The notes under the pieces are model-generated. The model had not been told where the DNA came from, ran no database searches, and saw only the letters and a program-made list of their open reading frames with translations. Of a DNA stretch of 64,000 nt, positions 11,703 through 22,159 are shown in pieces (position 1 is the first letter of the stretch; every line of letters starts with the position of its first letter). Origin of the DNA: Pectinophora gossypiella (taxonomy: Eukaryota > Arthropoda > Insecta > Lepidoptera > Gelechiidae); assembly GCF_024362695.1 (NCBI RefSeq), contig NC_065423.1, forward strand, positions 2,225,001 through 2,289,000, in the 5' to 3' direction. Made by a program: the position numbers and the translations under genes.

Positions 11703-11899
11703 TGGACGAGAAGATATTCTGCTGCCATGGCGGTCTCTCACCGGACCTGCAAGCGATGGAACAGATCCGGCGGATCATGCGGCCGACTGACGTGCCGGAC
11801 CAGGGGCTGCTCTGCGACCTGCTGTGGTCCGACCCGGACAAGGACACCGCCGGCTGGGGAGAGAACGACCGCGGCGTCAGCTTCACCTTCGGCACTGAG
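11703..11899 (+). CDS. PP1: PP1 exon (third-last region seen first)
   Basis: The acceptor TCTTGTTACAG precedes position 11703 and the donor GTAATA starts at 11900. The exon opens with two bases of a Val codon (phase 1 inherited) and ends in phase 0 after FTFGTE. It is markedly GC-rich against its AT-rich introns, which gives long chance frames on both strands. Confidence 0.94.
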
Positions 11900-14075
11900 G
11901 TAATACCGTGCATATTGAGACGCCAAAGGCCCCTGACATGGCTCATGTAACGACTAAGTACTTACATCAGTAAATAGTAACCGGGACCAACGGATTAACG
12001 TGCCTTCCGAAACACAGATCATCGTACTTTTTGGACAATCAGGTGATCAGCCTGTAATGTCCTAACCAAACTAGGGATCACAAAGTGATTTTTGTGATAT
12101 GACCTCACCGGGATAAACAAAATATTACGCTTTAAGACTTATGATAATATTTTTGCTGTTTCTTTGTGAAGTACCTACGTACTTGAAGTATTTCTGTACA
12201 ATTTGATAACATTTCACAGTTATCTAGATGCGTGTATGAATCAGCGATAACTGTTTATCAAACAATTCCTTTGTCATTTCTAATACCTATGTTATTTCTG
12301 GTTGTATCTTTGTACATGTACAACCAGATTTTTTGGTTTTTCCCGAAGGGCAAGGCAAAGGGAACTTTGCCCATTCAGCCATGTCTTATAGTAGACTCCT
12401 ACTCCGAACCCCAAAGGAATTAACTCAAGCGTGGTTGAAAACTATCGCGGGCAGATATGACTCCCCAATTATATGGCAGTGGGCCAGAATACTTGTAAAG
12501 AGCTTTGAGCATCGAAAAATTGTTTCCGTGTAAGCGTAAGTGTCCTAGCGTGTAAGTCTATTACTAACACTTACATGAGTCATTGTTACTTGAAATATAT
12601 GCAATAATAATAGAATAATAAATAAGAAATATATTTTCCCGACTTTTTTTCATCGATGTTTTTCCTGTTGCATTGCAGGTAGTGGGCAAGTTCTTGTCGA
12701 AGCACGAGTTCGACCTGATCTGCCGCGCGCACCAGGTGGTCGAGGACGGCTACGAGTTCTTTGCCAAGCGGCAACTCGTCACGCTCTTCTCCGCGCCCAA
12801 CTACTGCGGCGAGTTCGACAACGCCGGTCAGTAATTACACTTTTATTTAGTGCCCGAAACGAACTCACTGGTTCCCCGCGGTGTCTGTTGAAATGAGTAG
12901 TTACCGTCGGACGCATATCACGACTATGTCCCAATGGGGTAGTCAGAGGTATATCCATTGCAAGACGAACTAAATACCTACACCTCAATGAGCTTTTTCT
13001 GTAGGTGGTGCATTAATTGATTTTATAGGTTATGGCAGTGGGTCGCTTGATCTTACTTTGTACGATTCTGTACTTTAAAGCGAACAGAACCCTTATAAAC
13101 AATGACAACAGTTGGAAAAGGGTTGTTTTTTTTATGTGACTTGATAAACATTTGAAAGAAAGAAAGAAAGAAACGTTTATTATAAACGTTTATTATAAAG
13201 GGACACCACAGTAACAAATACAAAACAAATATATAATTTAAAACACGGAGTAACACACAACTTACAATCAAACAAAACACATAATAAAAACAACATACAC
13301 GAGAAATACAAATAATTGAGTGTATGGACTGGTCAACGATGGTGGTGGTGTCCTTTATAAAAGGGCCTCACTCAGCATAAGCCGCGGCCACGACGCTGGT
13401 ATTCTGTGGACCCTGCTAAGTGAGGCACGGAAGCCGTGTCTCCCACAAATACAACTTGAATGAATACATAATAATATTTACTTATACTATGAAAACAAAG
13501 TAGTTTACAAAAACATATATTAAAAGCGTGTGTGTGTGCAGTGTATCTACAAATACATGAAAGAAATACAATAATACTTACAAAACAATACAATAAAACA
13601 TGAACATTTGTTGGGCAGAAGACAAGAGGGAAACCACTGCCTTATTTTTCCCGAAAAAGTAACATTGAGAGGAATGCTACACCGACAAGAGCGTGGCTCT
13701 TAAATTAGTAATGATCATGATGATAGAGATATTTGCCTTTTTTTCATCATTCAGACTGAATTCGGTACTACCAACAAAAATAATATCTAATTGAACTTAC
13801 TTGTACCTTTTCTTTTTTATCTGTTTTCTTATTAACAAATTGTGTTTTGTGTCATTAAATAAATTAGTCTTCTCTGACCTTACATAGGAAATAATCTTTT
13901 TTCATATATTTATGTTTTGGTATATTTTCCAGGTGCGCTAATGTCAGTGGACGAGACGCTGATGTGCTCGTTCCAGATCTTGAAGCCAGCGGACAAGCGC
14001 AAGCTGTACTCCGGTCTCAACATGGGCCGCCCCAACACGCCTCCACGCGCGCAGCCCAAAAACAAAAAGAAGTGA
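11703..14075 (+). CDS. PP1: Protein phosphatase 1 catalytic subunit, alpha type (3' part: last three coding exons)
   Basis: PP1 is a metal-dependent Ser/Thr phosphatase of nucleus and cytoplasm, targeted by many regulatory subunits. Coding exons are 11703-11899, 12679-12826 and 13933-14075, all with AG/GT borders and joining in phase. They give 161 residues from the end of a split Val codon to a TGA. Visible hallmarks are DEKIFCCHGGLSPDL (metal/active-site His of the C-terminal half), DLLWSDPDKD, GWGENDRGVSFTFG, the HxF/RAHQVVEDGYEFF region and the toxin-binding loop LFSAPNYCGEFDNAG. SFQILKPADKR with a long basic tail (ending PKNKKK) points to the alpha rather than the beta class. The upstream exons (GDIHG, GDYVDRG, GNHE) were not found in 1-11702, so the gene starts beyond the left edge or is separated by an intron over 11 kb. 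A perfect donor motif GTGAGT overlaps the stop, so an alternative longer tail is possible. Confidence 0.95.
11918..12114 (-). mobile_element. SINE-1 copy, 18 bp downstream of a PP1 donor
   Basis: Minus-strand SINE-1 with CGCCAAAGGCCCCTGACATG, ACTTACATCAGTAAATAGTA and CTAGGGATCACAAAGTGATT. The tRNA-like head is mostly lost. It starts almost immediately after the exon's splice donor. Confidence 0.8.
12679..12826 (+). CDS. PP1: PP1 exon (toxin-binding loop)
   Basis: The acceptor CATTGCAG precedes 12679 and the donor GTCAGT follows 12826. It encodes VVGKFLSKHEFDLICRAHQ and on to NYCGEFDNAG, covering the conserved C-terminal half of the catalytic fold. It enters in phase 0 and leaves in phase 1. 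Confidence 0.95.
12885..13015 (-). mobile_element. SINE-3 fragment
   Basis: It carries CACGACTATGTCCCAATGGG, GTATATCCATTGCAAGACG and CACACCTCAATGAGC-like blocks, seen better at 54475-54715. The tRNA-like head is absent. Confidence 0.65.
13148..13560 (-). mobile_element. LINE 3' end with tandem tetranucleotide tail
   Basis: On the minus strand the retroposon ends in AAACGTTTCTTTCTTTCTTT. Body landmarks on the plus strand are GGTGTCCTTTATAAAAGGGC and CTCACTCAGCATAAGCCGC. The same 3' end family occurs at 32610-32760 (-) and 47150-47430 (+). Confidence 0.65.
13610..13735 (+). mobile_element. LINE 3' end (GAGGGAAACCACTGCC type)
   Basis: It contains GAGGGAAACCACTGCCTTAT, GCTACACCGACAAGAGCGTG, GCTCTTAAATTAGTAATGAT and an ATGATG tail, and matches the tail of the LINE fragment at 4010-4250. 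Confidence 0.7.
13933..14075 (+). CDS. PP1: PP1 terminal coding exon
   Basis: The acceptor ATATTTTCCAG precedes 13933. The exon encodes GALMSVDETLMCSFQ, ILKPADKRKLYSGLN and a Pro/Arg/Lys-rich tail, then TGA at 14073-14075. The bases AAGAAGTGAGT also form a strong donor motif. If that donor is used, the C-terminus would differ; the stop is the simpler reading. Confidence 0.93.
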
Positions 14076-14109
14076 GTCCCACTACCGACACACTAGACAA
14101 CAGACACTT

Positions 14110-14520
14110 TACAGGTGACACCGTAACGAAAACTTTGGAGCATGATTCAGATCATATCAAGTGGAATATCCTGTCGGAAAATTCATGAAAATTTTAGTAA
14201 AATTATTTTCAGTCCTAAATTGTGTTTTATGCTGCGTAGAACCCAAATTTAAAATAAAATTGACAAATAATTAAATACCATCAATGTACGGTCACGAGTA
14301 CTAATATGTATACACTTTGAAGACAAATTAAACCGTAAGTCTCATTAAATGTCAAATATGATAGTGCGACAGGGTTCTAAAGTGGGTACATGACATTGCT
14401 CATGACGTTGCGGCGTAGCAAAATGCCAAAATCTTAACATTTCCTACCATCGTTTTTAGTACAATCAAGTAGACGTTTTAATTTAATTTTTTTTTTCGGT
14501 ACGGTGTCACTAACCCTGTA
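14110..14520 (+). mobile_element. MITE family B, long form, interrupted by a second MITE
   Basis: The ends are TACAGGTGACACCGTAACGA and CGGTGTCACTAACCCTGTA. It lies about 35 bp after the PP1 stop, so it probably forms part of the 3' UTR and contributes an AATAAA near 14253. A Tc1-like MITE (14287-14408) is inserted inside it. Confidence 0.7.
14287..14408 (+). mobile_element. MITE family T (Tc1-like ends), nested
   Basis: It begins TACGGTCACGAG and ends CTCATGACG, with internal TGTCAAATATG and CAAAGTG-like blocks shared with the copies at 57966, 60381 and 62561. The terminal inverted repeats and TA flanks suggest Tc1/mariner mobilisation. It encodes nothing. Confidence 0.75.
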
Positions 14521-15335
14521 TACAGAGCTTATTAGGGGTAAAGGAGAATGCTCAAAATGTATGGATAAAAACCCGAAATTCCAATCGATAGGTGAAAACG
14601 GTTATATATTATAAATTATAAAGTCTGTGAATGTAACACTGATTTTAATGTAAAAATAATGTACTCAAAATGTATGGACGCTATATTTGCAGTAACGCGT
14701 AAGGTTTTTCTTTAACAGGGCCTAATAAAAAGTACGGCCAACTATCCCTGATTTACCCTACCCAAATCATCGTCGATCGCGGCAGTCAGTACTAATGCGA
14801 GCATTATAATGAGTTTAAACCGCATGGGTTCAATCAGTATTACTTACACTGATATAATAAAATAAAATAAATGGTAATAATATACAAGCTATAGTAAAAA
14901 CCTATTATTTGGAACAAATAAAATAATATCATATTAAATAGTATAATATACTACTTTTGAAAGTAAAAAAAATAATAAAAATAATTCAAAGTTAAAAGTA
15001 GCATCCTGTAGTCACCAAACGGGTTTCACTCATTACGCACACTATCGTAACATTGAATGATACCTATCCTAGCATTCTTTTGTCGAACGATCATTACGAT
15101 GAACATAGCAACTTGTTATTCTTTATGTGAGGTTAGTTTGATATAGGTTTTATTATCATCTTTAGATAATAAAACTTACTGATATTTGTGAGACGAACGA
15201 ACTGAGGAGACTGGTACCGAGACAAACCGTATTGTGGTTTAACGGTATCAGTGGTTTACCTAATTATGTAATACATGATATAAATAAATTAAAAAAAAAA
15301 AAAAAAAAAAATAAGATATTAATCCTGACACTATT
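14521..15335. other. AT-rich sequence with one poly(A) run
   Basis: No gene was recognised. A run of about 22 A at 15290-15311 may mark a retroposon tail. Confidence 0.4.
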
Positions 15336-15339
15336 CAAT

Positions 15340-15500
15340 TCAAATTCAAAATTATCTTTATTCTGTAGGTAACATAGTTACACTTTGAATCGTCAATTTT
15401 TACATAACGAACGTCTCATCCGCCTAAAACTACTGCAGCTTCTCACAACCTGTATAGCCGGGGAAAAGAAGCTGCAACAAAAACCTCGGCACAGGACCTT
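15340..15500 (-). repeat. Repeat family A, minus copy
   Basis: It carries ATTATCTTTATTCTGTAGGT, ACATAACGAACGTCTCATCC, ACAACCTGTATAGCCGGGG and ACCTCGGCACAGG, reversed relative to the copy at 24915. The poly(A) run just upstream (15290-15311) may be unrelated. Confidence 0.75.
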
Positions 15501-15869
15501 AGTCGTTGCTGAGGTTAGTAATCAACCTCATAAGTTATAATAACTCCCATGAAGAAGAATAACACATTATGACTGATGAATTGGCACTACTTTCGGGTTA
15601 ATAACATTAAGTTTCTGGGTTTTTCTTTTGAGCATTGTCCTTTTGACATTAAGGGTGATCAAATTAGTCGCGCTGCTGCAGTCGCGTCGTCGTCGAATAC
15701 CGAATTGGCAGACCTAACTTCAAACTATTCGGGTGGATCTTCGAACACCGATGGTCAATATCATTAGATCATTACCGTAAATGCAAAAATATCCTAGAAT
15801 CATTTGTCTTTTTACTAATATCCAGTTGGAACTTATGTACGCGGCCAACTTACGTAAGTTTTAACTGGA

Positions 15870-15990
15870 TACATTGTTTTAAGTTTACGCGGTTATCCCG
15901 TGATCATGGCACTTGCAACAGTGTCGAAATATCGGGAGTCTCATATCCCCATTTAAACGCGGTAAGAACCCGTTATTATGTGCTTTAATT
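15870..15990. repeat. Single-arm copy of the hairpin repeat family
   Basis: It contains ATCGGGAGTCTCATATCCCC, TTTAAACGCGGTAAGAACCC and GTTATTATGTG, the same block as the hairpin at 8465-8563 and the copy at 61985-62075. The order suggests a MITE end with the body on the left. Confidence 0.6.
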
Positions 15991-16289
15991 ATTTTTTTAA
16001 CTGGATATTTGCAAAGGACAAAAGATTTAGGATATTTTTGCGTTTACGGAAAGTGTTCAAAGATCGACCTATATACGTTGTCCTCGTAAGACACTGTTCT
16101 CTAGGAGCAATAGTAAAAATGAACTTTCCAAATCGAATCGGATATGTGTCTGACGCCCTGATTTGTAGCCAACTCTTTAGAAAAAACATGCGATAAATAT
16201 ATATTGCGTATTGTACCTCCAAAAAAATCACATGGACAAACTGAATTCCTAAAATCCTTCCGAAGTTTGGAAGTCTTTAAGGATGTAAT

Positions 16290-16755
16290 TAGAGATGCGC
16301 CGAATACTGACTTAACCGGATACTGAATATTATTCGGTTAAGCTATTACTGAACCGAATATTTGGCCGAACTATTCGGCTTCGCCGTTTCGCGCTACGAC
16401 TATGGTAAATCAAAATTCGTTATTTTGCTCATACTATCTCAGGAAGTAACCAAAACAACCAGTTCAATTTATACAAACATTGCTGTTTTTTAAATAAAAA
16501 ATAGGTTTGAGTTTGACCATTATCTTACCTGATTCTAGGTGACGATGTGGCCTAAGGCGGTGCACGCTTATCTAGTAAATGCCTATTTTAAAGGTTACAA
16601 GATTGTAATGATTACCTCCGGCTGATTGAGGGGAGGCCTGTGCCCAGCAGTGGGACATATACTATAGGTTGTTTATGTTGATATGTATATGCGACACCGA
16701 AACCGAATACCGAATATTCGGTTTTGCTACCGAATATTCGGCGCATCTCTAGTTA
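16290..16755. mobile_element. hAT-like MITE with AATATTCGG-rich ends
   Basis: The left end TTAGAGATGCGCCGAATAC and the right end GAATATTCGGCGCATCTCTA are inverted repeats. Subterminal regions carry many CCGAATATTCGG palindromes, which look like binding-site arrays. A SINE fragment sits inside at 16605-16675. There is no transposase. A stretch at 61812-61840 (ACCGAATATTCGGCAGC) may be a remnant of the family. Confidence 0.75.
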
Positions 16756-16979
16756 TAAATAATTTAATAATCTCGTATCAGCAGTGTATATTAATGTTGT
16801 TTATGTAACTTCAGAGACATATGAGCGAGTCGATCATAAACAAGGTACTGTCGTGTTCTCTGGTACAACATGGCAATCAATTGACGACTAGGGGTTATCT
16901 TATAAATTTAATACTTCTTTCTAAACACAAAGTAATACATTTATTATTAGTAACATTAGATAAATTCCAATTTTATTTA

Positions 16980-17220
16980 GTACTTGCTTTCCGCATGGAC
17001 TCCGGTCATCGCGCGCGGCACGTTTCCATTCCTTTTTCAGCCCTCAAAGGGGTGTTTTTCAGCCTAAAGACTACCCTATGTTCTTCCCTTGGTCTCAAAC
17101 TATCTCCATACCAAATTTCATCTAAATCGGTTCAGCTTAAACGTGAAAGCCTTTTCACACAGAGTTACTTTCCGAGTTACTTTAGTCAGAGTTACTTTCG
17201 CATTTATAATATTAGTGTGA
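16980..17220 (+). repeat. Common insect 3'-end repeat fragment
   Basis: It has AGCCCTCAAAGGGGTGTTTT, CATACCAAATTTCATCTAAA, TCGGTTCAGCTTAAACGTGA and CGCATTTATAATATTAGTG. I know this block from many insect non-autonomous elements, but I cannot assign it firmly to one class. Confidence 0.5.
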
Positions 17221-17787
17221 ATTTGAATGCCAACAACTTATTTGAGCTTCTAAATCGATTAAATGGCGACGGAAAACATAAAAAACAATGAAATATGTTT
17301 AAAAATAGACTTAGGGGGTAATTATCTTATTTAAATATTCAAACGACCAATCTTTTTAAATAAATGTACTTGTTATAAGTAGTACATTATTTTGCTATTT
17401 ATTCTGTGGTGAGATTGATTTTTAAAACTGTAACTAAAAAGGATAGCGCGATAATGTAATTAAAACACACGCGTGTTTTATGGAGTGCTTTATGAACCTA
17501 AAAGCGATGCAGTAAGAGCTACAAGCAAGCAAGTGTGCAAGTCAGCAAGTGCGTTGAAAAGTATTAAATATAATTTCTCGTATGCATTAATTATATCTAT
17601 GTTTTTTATTCCATAGTCGTCAATTGGTAATTTGTGTGTATGTAATGTTTTAAATACTAATCTGTTCATAGGATTTATCTTCCTTATTAACAAGTTAGGT
17701 ATACATATATTGACATTTACATTCAAAACTATAAAAATACATACGTTTTTACGCCAATTTCTCTAAACAGATTAGCCTATATAAAGG

Positions 17788-18000
17788 CATAATGGTGCTT
17801 GATTCCTGCAGACGCCTCCTAATTTTGTTTTAAGTTATATCTATAATTTTATTAGCCGCTGAAAAGGAAAAAGACGGAGTAATAGACAGGCTAAAAGTGT
17901 ATAAAACACACGTCAAACCAGGGAGATGCCTATTTGATTCGTTCGGGTTATTATTGAATGACAGGTATAACTTAAAATAAAGTGTCTGCTAGAATCACCA
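17788..18000. mobile_element. MITE family C
   Basis: The left end AATGGTGCTTGATTCCTGC and the right end GTCTGCTAGAATCACCATTG are inverted. Interior blocks TTTTAAGTTATATCT and CTGAAAAGGAAAAAGACGG recur in the larger copy at 39652-40040 and in part at 61520-61620. Confidence 0.65.
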
Positions 18001-18154
18001 TTGTAATACTGTTTTTTAAACCATATAAACTTCGATCATGATTATGTATTGTTAGATGCATGTTTCCGCTTCAAAAATGTCACTTTCAAGACGAGGTGTT
18101 ATTACAGCGATTCGCCCCGTTTCGTGCATATTCATGCGTCGGGTTATAACATAA

Positions 18155-18330
18155 GCTCACGACTATACCCCAATTGGCGTAGTCTGAGGTACATCCATCT
18201 CAAGATGAACTGAGTACACCTCAACGAGATTTCTATTAGACCAACGAGATAGGTGGTGAGCCGTATCGCCGTCTATAATGGTCGAGCCAACTGTGTTACT
18301 GAAATCTGCATAGTTGTCTCAGTTACTGAA
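18155..18330 (-). mobile_element. SINE-3 body fragment
   Basis: It shares GCTCACGACTATACCCCAAT, ACATCCATCTCAAGATGAAC, TGGTCGAGCCAACTGTGTTA with the full copy at 54475-54715. The tRNA-like head is missing. Confidence 0.7.
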
Positions 18331-19310
18331 TGTTTAAATTAGACTAAACTGTACGACACATTAAAACGTTTGTAAAATACTTGAAATGGTATATAATACA
18401 TCAGAATTGGGTGGTTTCCTAGATCAAAGATAAATTATGAAATTCTGATAACTAAATAATGACAGATCTAAAGGTGTCAAGTATTACAAAAAAGACGTGA
18501 AATAACCGAACTTAAAATTACTTAACCTAGAACCCACTCCGTGTCAAACTCGGCCCAAAAGTGCCCATGACACTAGCAGCGTTACCGCGCTGGATTGCCA
18601 CGGACAACCTCTGAGCCAAGTAAGACCCGGAGCGGGGGTCCCCATTCTATTTAATGAAGAAAAATTTAATAATAAGTGCGACATTTTGTCACGCTTTTCT
18701 AACACGTCACAGGTTGTTTTTTCATACAAATTCCATAGTAATCTCGTTTAGTAAAAAGTTACTGATTTGACTAGTTGGAAACTACCCTATTGACGCGGGG
18801 ACGAAGTTTTGTTTGATTTTTGCATGGAACTGTGCATCTACCGATATAATACGATCGAAGCGTACATAGCATTTATTTTACCATCGCTCGTCATCTGTTT
18901 ACATGTATTGAAGTAGCATGAAAGTGAGATAATGATGGTCATTCAAATCATACATACATTTCTCCGTTTTTCTTCATTGTACCTTTCATTGTGTGTGATT
19001 TTTGATTAAAATTTAAAAATACCTTAGGAACTGTTTCATCGCGCTTTACAACTCATTAAAACCGGGTTTTATTGTTCAAACAAAATATAGCTAATAGTTT
19101 GATTTAAATGACAGCTGCCAGAAGAATACATTTTTTTGATGTCTCTTTCGCACCACGATATAAAATATATCTCTGTCCTGCTCTCATTCTAATCAAATTA
19201 CACTTCTCAACAAAAAAAAAACGAAACAAACACCTCGTCAGTTTGTTTAGTAAGCTTTATCTGATAAAAAAAACTTATATTAGGAATAATAAATAAATGG
19301 CAACAAAACA
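18331..19310. other. No recognisable gene
   Basis: AT-rich sequence. A short block (TTGACTAGTTGGAAACTACC, 18765-18785) recurs near 36285 and, reversed, near 43563, so some of this is an old dispersed repeat. Confidence 0.4.
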
Positions 19311-19311
19311 C

Positions 19312-19472
19312 CAGTTTAAATTTTAAGTTTGAATTCGGAACATCAATATTACGAATAAAAAAACCTCACCTTAAAAAAACTGCCCATTACTGTGGGTATC
19401 ATAATGCCCACTATTTTGTATTCGTAATTTTGGTGTTCCTAATTCAAATTTCAAATTTAAACTTGTTTGAAA
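19312..19472. mobile_element. Small palindromic MITE
   Basis: The left arm AGTTTGAATTCGGAACATCA and right arm TTGGTGTTCCTAATTCAAAT are imperfect inverted repeats of about 45 bp. The centre holds CTGCCCATTACTGTGGG and a nearby reversed partner. No coding potential. Confidence 0.65.
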
Positions 19473-22150
19473 TTAGTTGAACAAAAATTCGAAAGTTGTT
19501 TCGACTTTGTTGATGAGAAGTTGATATATATGAAGCATAGTCAAGACTTACACACAAGGAACCCTTTACGACAGTAATCTGATATGAAATCTTCTGTCCC
19601 CTCAGTTAACCGCCCGCGCCGTCGCTGCCGATGCATGGAATCCCGCACTACTGTAGCTTGTACCTAAGCGCGCTCCGTCGACAGAGATTCTGGCCCAGAA
19701 GCCATCATCACTATTCACTACTAACAAACTTAGAATAAAAAACTACCAAATTAACCAATTTTACTAAACTGACAACACAAAAAATAATGGCGCCTTATGG
19801 TTGAACGATTCGCGCCAGTGTTGCCAGTTTATAAATTGCATCTTTGACATAACTTGTAGCTTTGTGAAGCTATTAATCGCCAGATGGCGGCGTAACTACT
19901 ATACTACGCGTGAAATCTTTTGGAAACGAAAACACTTGACTTGGATTTTAACTATACTTTAGTTACTTATAAGCACAAATAATGTAATTGAATTATAATC
20001 TCTGTTAAAGTAAGTCTTGATGTATCAGAAATTCATAATTCGATGACCGCTTCCAGTGATGTGTCCAAAACGCTTCCGCTTTTAGAATGATAATCGAACT
20101 TTCTGGAAATTAATTTTAGGTGTCGAAGTCTGTCGACGGGGCGAGGTTTCATTTTACTATGGACTCATTTTTTTTATTTTGTATAATTTTTGGAAACATG
20201 AAATTTTCGCAATCAAGTAAGTATTTTTTGAACATTCTGTTTGCCCGCTCTCTTCGCGGTCCGCGACTGCTTGCACGATAACAGTTGCTGGACGATTGTT
20301 CAGCGGACATAAGCGGCGGACCGACGCGTGCGACTCCCCACGTATCGTGCCACGTTCCAACTCACAGTAACACCAACTTTGTTAAAGCCACTTAATAATT
20401 TAACGCCTGTACTTAACCTATTGTAACATAGCAATATCTACTCAATACCTGTACAATGTACATCACAGTCGCTTGTTGAATCGTACAGAATGCGTGAGGG
20501 GTTGTACGGTGATGATATATCTCCTCTAAGGAGACTAATTTTATTATTTTTAACGAAACTTAAAGCGATAGCTGCCAGCGCTTATTACATTTTATTACTT
20601 TAATAAAAACAGTATGTGTTGTTGGAATTCCTTCGGGGCTAGTTAAGGATGAATGTGGATGCTTCGATAATTGTGTGGTTGAACGTATGACTGCTCGTAT
20701 GCCTGTGTTGCATTCAATATCCAATTTTAATGTAAGATTACGCGCGGTTCAGTGCTGCCCTCTCGACTGTAGCCATGTCTTGCAACGCCAAACTTGCACT
20801 GTTTTAGACTGCGTAGTTACAAAACCATTATTAATGGAAAAATCCAATTCGATAATGTTAAATTGGCAACATTTCATTATTCAGTCTTACGCCAAATAAC
20901 AGGCAACACACAAAGGATGGCAACACCGACCGCGCTGTATGCAGTTAAAAAATAATTTAATGACATTGAGATAAAAATGTAATGATAAATATTACTTCGT
21001 AATGGATTAACTCCTTATAATTGATAAGTAGTAAGCATAAATATAGACTTGTAGTGCGTTGAGAACAGAACAAACGTAAACTTACTGTATTGTCTGTAAC
21101 CGTCCCCTTAGTGGCCGGGCGAACTATAGGTTACGTAGAATGCTCTAAGCGATTTTTACACGAGCTTCCGAAACTCGTCACGAAGCGATTTTCCTCGCTG
21201 CACATAGCTTAATATTGAATGTCTAGAAAATGCGTAACTCTTTGGCTTTTAATATCGTTGTCTGCCACAGCCAAATCTTAACAGCGTCGAAAATCGCAAC
21301 CGTGCTTCCACCGATAGATGTACCCTACAAACTTGTGCAACCGCGGAAACTAGACTTTAAAAATGGCGATAATTTAACGATTTGTTTTATTACTTGTGCG
21401 TTGGAAATGAGGTCCAATTTCGTATATATTTAAACGATTTATAATGGCAGAAACGTACGAGAAATTGGTTCCAATTTTTAGAAACGTAACAATTGAATGT
21501 CAGTATTTTACCGTATTGATCTGTAAGTCTAAAGGCCGCATTGTAGCAATTTGTTTAAAAAGCAATATTGCAATTTGACATTTGCGCATATTAAAATACA
21601 AATGTCAAATATAAATATTGCTTTTTTTTCGATGAAGTGAAGCAATGTGGCCTGCTTAACTCCCGTCTTCGCGGTTGCACATTTTTGTTCAGCAGTGTAA
21701 AGTGCGCACGGAGTAATGGTTTTTTTTGTTCGCTGCCTTCGACTGACCGCGGGCTGCAGCCCACCACACAACGGTTTACTGATGTATGAACAAGAGAATT
21801 GTATATTAATTTCGTAAATAAAATACTTTCTGAATATTGTTATTGTTTTATTTTTATTTGTGTACATTCGAAACACGGTCATAGATAAAGAGAAAATATA
21901 GAAAGGTAACTCCGCCCCGTGCCAATTCGTATCAAGCGCCGACCCTCTGGGACTTACTTCAGTCTTGAATTGGCCGTTAAGTAGTGAGGACGAAAGCGCG
22001 GGTTGTCTCGCTCGCACTTACGCGTTAGGAGGCATACGGTAAGAATACGATTTTTATATGAAGTGTCTCGGGTGGGGCACGATTACTAATTATCCATCTA
22101 TATCGACGAACTAGAGTGAATTAAGCTAAGTGCGACATATTCTAAATTGA
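19473..22150. other. 2.7 kb without a supported gene
   Basis: Several chance frames exist (for example a 162-codon minus frame ending at 21529), but none has a recognisable domain or exon-like borders. About 21895-22075 carries a copy of the repeat seen at 230-530 (GGAGGCATACGGTAAGAATA, GAAGTGTCTCGGG). Confidence 0.4.
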
Positions 22151-22159
22151 ACTAATTAG

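Noticed and set aside
11689..11946. Long minus-strand frames over the PP1 exon
   Set aside because: They are shadows of a GC-rich exon; the plus frame carries the conserved phosphatase motifs and splice sites.
16821..17291. 156-codon plus-strand gene
   Set aside because: Its second half is a common insect repeat (CATACCAAATTTCATCTAAA) and the first half has no recognisable domain.
21529..22017. 162-codon minus-strand gene
   Set aside because: No domain or promoter, and part of it overlaps a dispersed repeat.
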